A stretch of DNA of 63,866 nt from Hylemonella sp. (GTDB lineage Bacteria > Pseudomonadota > Gammaproteobacteria > Burkholderiales > Burkholderiaceae_C): positions 1-63,866 of the forward strand of contig JAUXVI010000029.1 of assembly GCA_030680575.1 (NCBI GenBank). Reading direction: 5' to 3'. The position numbers were made by a program, and so were the translations under genes. Every line of letters starts with the position of its first letter. Positions within the stretch are counted from its first letter, which is position 1. This document shows positions 60,715-63,866 of this stretch, in pieces. The notes under the pieces are model-generated. The model was given only the letters and a program-made list of their open reading frames with translations, was not told where the DNA came from and did no database searches.

Positions 60715-60731
60715 GCTATGAAAAGAATAGC
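60715..60731. repeat. 17-nt palindrome GCTAY-N7-RTAGC (downstream of mnmC)
   Basis: GCTATGAAAAGAATAGC in the 160-bp gap between mnmC and the nucleoside hydrolase gene; no promoter or gene otherwise seen there. Confidence 0.5.
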
Positions 60732-60767
60732 TTGTTCCGCTTGATTGGCAAGGGCTGCATGCCATTT

Positions 60768-62576
60768 TTATTCCAAATCTTCGCTGCTGGATGCCGGCCG
60801 GCGCCGCGCGTGCAGAACGTGCGCCAGGCTGGCCTCTACCGGCCACGGCTCGGCCCCGAGGCGTGCCGCCAGCAGTTCCGCGCACAGCAGCGAGAAACTC
60901 AAACCGCGCGAACCCATGGCCGCGTTGATCCACAGCGTCGGCTGCGCGCCATCTTCCAGCGGGCCCACCAGCGGCAGCCGGTCGGCGCTGACGCAGCGCG
61001 TGCCGCCCCAGCCCCGCGCCGCCTCGGGCGCGAACGCGGGGGCCAGGGTACGCGCTGCCGCCGGCAGCAGCGTGCGCAACTTCGCCAGATTGCTGCTGTG
61101 ATGTTCAGCGGCAATGGCCGGCGGCTGGTGCGCTGCCTCGTAGGTGGCACCGGCATACCAGGCCAGGCCATCCTCGGTGGGCACGGACGGGATCAGGGCG
61201 CCCAGCCCATTCACCGGGAACGGCGGCAGGGCGGCTTCATCACCCGCGTGACGCAGGCCGGCGGACAGCACGCCACGCATCTCATGCACCGGTGGCAGCT
61301 GCGAGAGTTCGGACAGCTCAGCGCGCAGGCTGTCGAGCAGGCGCGGGGCATCGCTTGCATTGGCCAACACCACCTGGTTGGCGCTGCCGAGGAGTTGGCC
61401 GTCGCGGTCGAGCAGTTGCCATGTCGCATCGGATGACGTGCCGGATTTCCGCAGCGCGCTGACTTTGGCGTTGCCGCAGAACTGCACACCCGGCTGGGCC
61501 AGCCAGGCCTGCACCAGCCGCGCCGGTTTGATCCAGGCGGCTTGCGCATGCCAGAGCGCGGGCACGGCAACGGTGCCTTCGTGCCAAGTGGCTCCATCAA
61601 AGGGGCGGGCTGGGCGCGAGATCTCGCGTCCGGCGGCTGGCCAGTGTTCCGGCAGGCCGGCGCGGCCATCAAGGCGTTGTTCCAGCACGCCGCTGAGAGC
61701 CCAGTCCACCCCTTCGGGCAGCAGGCGGCGTGCCTCCTGCAGCATCAGCCGCACGCCAGCGCGTGACAGACGCGAACGTGGGCTGTCGTCTGCCGAGACA
61801 TGCGGCACCACCAGCCCGGCCGGCAGGCCGGAGGCACCGGTAGCCGGCATCGCGGCAGTGTCAAACACCTGGACCTGCCAGCCGCGCCGCGCCAGGGCAG
61901 CGGCGACGCTGGCGCCAGCCAGACCGGCGCCGATGACGGCGCAGGTAGCGGGTGCGGCGGCCTGGGTGCGCAAGGGTTCGCGACTGCTCTTGAGTTCCCA
62001 GGGGGGGGCGTACTGCGCCTGGTCGTCCTGAAAAACGAAACCGTTCTGACCCAGCACGTCGCGCCATGTTGGGTTCGGGCCGGGCGACGAGCCGACCCAG
62101 ACCAGCGCTGTTCCGCGCCGGCAGCAGCGTGCCAGGGCCTTGGCACTCCAGCGGTCCCAGGGGGCGTCGGCATCGAGCAGAACGGTATCAGCTTGGAAGT
62201 GCTGTTCACGCAGCAACGGCTGCAACTCACCCACGCACAGCGTCAGCGCCAGTTGCCCTTGCGCCAGCAACAGGCGGTGAAAGCCCGGCAGCAGGCCGTG
62301 CCATTGGCCGGCCAGTTCCTGCACGAACTGAGGCTGTTCAGACGAGGCTTGGGCGGCTTGCAGCTCGGACAGGTCCGGCGGTTGTGGGGTCAATGCCACC
62401 ATATGCAGCAGGCGCGGGCGCAGCGCATCGGCCTGCCACGCGTGCCAGATGGCAAGGAAACGCGGCAGGTCGAAATGGGTGTCAAGAATGCGCCAGGTGG
62501 GCTGTGAGGCCCAGGCCTGGGGCAGGCCGCGGCTGTGCAGCAGGGCCTGGGCTGCTCCGTGCGCTGATTCCGTCAC
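60768..62576 (-). CDS. mnmC: MnmC-like protein with degenerate methyltransferase half
   Basis: MnmC completes mnm5s2U34 in tRNA: an FAD domain removes carboxymethyl from cmnm5U and an N-terminal MTase domain methylates nm5U. Here the FAD half (from about residue 212, CAVIGAGLAGASVAAALARR; later GLPAGLVVPH and GSRGLSFSLLCAELLA) looks intact. The N-terminal half is short and lacks key features: the SAM loop ETGFGxGLNFL of relatives is DTHFDLPRFL, the FDDVYFS-like start is missing, and the catalytic DGFAPxxNPxxW is DADAPWDRWSAKAL. Probably only oxidase-active. 602 aa, downstream of yggX. Confidence 0.85.
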   Translation of the reverse strand: MTESAHGAAQALLHSRGLPQAWASQPTWRILDTHFDLPRFLAIWHAWQADALRPRLLHMVALTPQPPDLSELQAAQASSEQPQFVQELAGQWHGLLPGFHRLLLAQGQLALTLCVGELQPLLREQHFQADTVLLDADAPWDRWSAKALARCCRRGTALVWVGSSPGPNPTWRDVLGQNGFVFQDDQAQYAPPWELKSSREPLRTQAAAPATCAVIGAGLAGASVAAALARRGWQVQVFDTAAMPATGASGLPAGLVVPHVSADDSPRSRLSRAGVRLMLQEARRLLPEGVDWALSGVLEQRLDGRAGLPEHWPAAGREISRPARPFDGATWHEGTVAVPALWHAQAAWIKPARLVQAWLAQPGVQFCGNAKVSALRKSGTSSDATWQLLDRDGQLLGSANQVVLANASDAPRLLDSLRAELSELSQLPPVHEMRGVLSAGLRHAGDEAALPPFPVNGLGALIPSVPTEDGLAWYAGATYEAAHQPPAIAAEHHSSNLAKLRTLLPAAARTLAPAFAPEAARGWGGTRCVSADRLPLVGPLEDGAQPTLWINAAMGSRGLSFSLLCAELLAARLGAEPWPVEASLAHVLHARRRPASSSEDLE

Positions 62577-62615
62577 AGGAGCTTGCGGGAGAAACGACGG
62601 GGGAAAGGGCAGCGC

Positions 62616-62888
62616 TCAGGCGCTCGGCGGCACGTAACCCTGGGCGGCATCGGCGCCGGAGCCAAAGAAGTGGTTCTCCATCTGGCGCGCCAGGTACTGG
62701 CGGGCGCGGGAATCGGCCAGGTTCAGGCGGTTTTCGTTCACCAGCATGGTCTGGTGCTTCAGCCAGGCGGCCCAGGCCTCCTTGCTCACGCTTTCCCAGA
62801 TGCGCTTGCCCAGCTCGCCAGGGTAGGGCGGGAAATCCAGGCCTTCGGCCTCTTTGCCCAGTTTGATGCAGTTCACCATGCGTGCCAT
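62616..62888 (-). CDS. yggX: Fe(2+)-trafficking/oxidative damage protection protein YggX
   Basis: 90-aa cytosolic protein of the YggX family, linked to iron handling and protection of Fe-S enzymes from oxidation. [20 protein letters not shown] near residues 7-26, [20 protein letters not shown] near 32-51, and QMENHFFG near 68. The conserved Cys is present. It is 39 nt upstream of mnmC and probably cotranscribed with it; divergent from the sulfate-binding protein gene. Confidence 0.94.
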   Translation of the reverse strand: MARMVNCIKLGKEAEGLDFPPYPGELGKRIWESVSKEAWAAWLKHQTMLVNENRLNLADSRARQYLARQMENHFFGSGADAAQGYVPPSA

Positions 62889-62921
62889 ATGCAGCCTCTT
62901 TCAATCACTCAGATGTTTGTG

Positions 62922-62945
62922 GAATAAGCAACTGAAATCTTATTC
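62922..62945. promoter_or_regulatory. Inverted repeat upstream of the sulfate-binding protein, CysB-like operator candidate
   Basis: GAATAAG, 10 nt, CTTATTC: a perfect 7-bp inverted repeat about 75 nt before the start of the sulfate-binding protein gene, flanked by G and (after G) TTCC. CysB-type LysR regulators bind AT-rich dyads of this sort. Assignment to CysB is inference from gene context. Confidence 0.4.
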
Positions 62946-63018
62946 GTTCCAGTTTTGATCATGTTTCAACAGAATCCATTTCATCGCCATTCATTCACGG
63001 TTTTGAAAAGGAAAAAAC

Positions 63019-63866
63019 ATGACGCAACGCCGCAACTTTATCAAGCTTTCAGTGGCCTTCGCTCTGGCAGGGGCAGCGCTGGCCAGCCAGGCCCAGCCGG
63101 CGCAGACCCTGCTCAACGTGTCCTACGACCCGACGCGCGAGCTTTATGTCGAATACAACGCTGCCTTCACCCGGCACTGGAAGGCCAAGACCGGCCAGGA
63201 CGTGACCATCAAGCAGTCGCATGGCGGCTCGGGCAAACAGGCGCGTGCGGTGATCGACGGTCTGGACGCCGACGTGGTGACGCTGGCGCTGGCCGGTGAC
63301 GTGGATGCCCTGTACAAGAACGGCGGCTGGATTCCGAAGGACTGGCAAAAGCGCCTGCCGTTGAATTCCTCGCCCTATACCTCGACCATCGTGCTGGTGG
63401 TGCGCCAGGGCAACCCCAAGGGCATCAAGGATTGGGACGACCTGATCAAGCCGGGCATCAGTGTGATCACGCCCAACCCCAAGACCTCGGGCGGCGCGCG
63501 CTGGAACTACCTGGCAGCGTATGAATTTGCCAAGCGCAAGTTCGGCGGCGACGCCAAAGCCCGGGAGTTCATAACCAAGCTGTATGCCAACGTGCCGGTG
63601 CTCGACACCGGCGCGCGCGGCTCCTCCGTGACCTTTGCGCAGCGCAACCAGGGCGATGTGTTCATCTCCTGGGAGAACGAGGCTTATCTGCTGGAGAAGG
63701 AATTCGGCAGCAAGGTGGACTTCATCTACCCGTCCCTGAGCATTCTGGCCGAGCCGCCGGTGACTGTGGTGGACAAGAACGTGGACCGCAAGGGCACGCG
63801 CAAACTGGCCGAGGCCTATCTGCAATTCCTCTACACCGAAGAAGCACAGGACATCATCGGCAAAAA
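63019..63866 (+). CDS. sbp: Sulfate ABC transporter periplasmic binding protein (partial)
   Basis: Sulfate/thiosulfate-binding protein of the Sbp/CysP family; the frame is open to the window edge (282 codons, roughly 50 missing). Signal peptide [20 protein letters not shown] ending about residue 26. The mature start is [40 protein letters not shown] near 68-87 binds the sulfate oxyanion. [20 protein letters not shown] near 150-169 and [16 protein letters not shown] near 214 are also conserved. AAGGA 8 nt before ATG 63019. Permease and ATPase genes presumably follow outside the window. Confidence 0.94.
   Translation, partial: MTQRRNFIKLSVAFALAGAALASQAQPAQTLLNVSYDPTRELYVEYNAAFTRHWKAKTGQDVTIKQSHGGSGKQARAVIDGLDADVVTLALAGDVDALYKNGGWIPKDWQKRLPLNSSPYTSTIVLVVRQGNPKGIKDWDDLIKPGISVITPNPKTSGGARWNYLAAYEFAKRKFGGDAKAREFITKLYANVPVLDTGARGSSVTFAQRNQGDVFISWENEAYLLEKEFGSKVDFIYPSLSILAEPPVTVVDKNVDRKGTRKLAEAYLQFLYTEEAQDIIGK

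Overview
The window looks like a chromosomal segment of a GC-rich betaproteobacterium, most likely Burkholderiales/Comamonadaceae (Rhodoferax-, Polaromonas- or Acidovorax-like). This is inferred from gene neighbourhoods (serB-mfd, ispD-ispF, hemF-nadD-rsfS-rlmH-maf-rng, cysI-DUF934-cysH-cysD-cysN), protein character and short dispersed repeats of a kind I associate with that family. No species can be named from sequence reading alone. Most of it is housekeeping DNA. Accessory material is limited to an IS256-family end at the left edge and a surface-polysaccharide locus in the middle.

Layout. 1-323: the 3' end of an IS256-type transposase and its terminal repeat, abutting a small membrane-protein gene whose 3' end it appears to have replaced. 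572-9186: rlmB, two tiny paralogous coiled-coil proteins, a PhoD phosphatase, an orphan PhnD-like binding protein, a thioredoxin-fold protein, serB and mfd. 9379-19789: a very large MASE3/PAS/GAF/HD-GYP protein, ispD-ispF, an OmpR/EnvZ-type two-component pair, a SIMPL protein and RelA. 19797-30826: alpha/beta hydrolase, 3-hydroxybutyrate dehydrogenase, HerA-like ATPase, YebC, purD, acyltransferase, hemF, nadD, rsfS, rlmH, maf, rng. 30830-42317: surface-glycan locus with six or more glycosyltransferase-type genes, an O-antigen ligase/polymerase, a methyltransferase, a deacetylase and MsbA. 42325-47400: tolB-pal-cpoB, a YeeE/TsuA transporter, tcdA, and two convergent tRNA genes (Lys-UUU, Asn-GUU).

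47463-51555: thiamine genes thiO-thiS-thiG-thiE on the minus strand, thiD on the plus strand, and a TPP riboswitch on the minus strand beyond thiD. 51650-53084: a ferredoxin-NADP reductase and its 7Fe ferredoxin. 53188-63866: assimilatory sulfate reduction (TSUP transporter, cysI, DUF934, cysH, cysD, cysN) and the start of a sulfate-binding protein, interrupted by a nucleoside hydrolase, a degenerate mnmC and yggX.

I saw no CRISPR array, prophage, defence island or toxin-antitoxin pair. The observations I rate highest are: (i) a TPP riboswitch aimed at the antisense strand of thiD, with thiOSGE about 1 kb further on; (ii) a roughly 97-100 bp structured repeat present three times, each time starting 1-4 nt after a stop codon and in the same orientation relative to that gene; (iii) a family of 17-nt imperfect palindromes GCTAY-N7-RTAGC, several inside coding sequences; (iv) an MnmC whose methyltransferase half has lost its SAM-binding motif; and (v) a probable frameshift in a glycan-locus gene. 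No wholly new system could be demonstrated.
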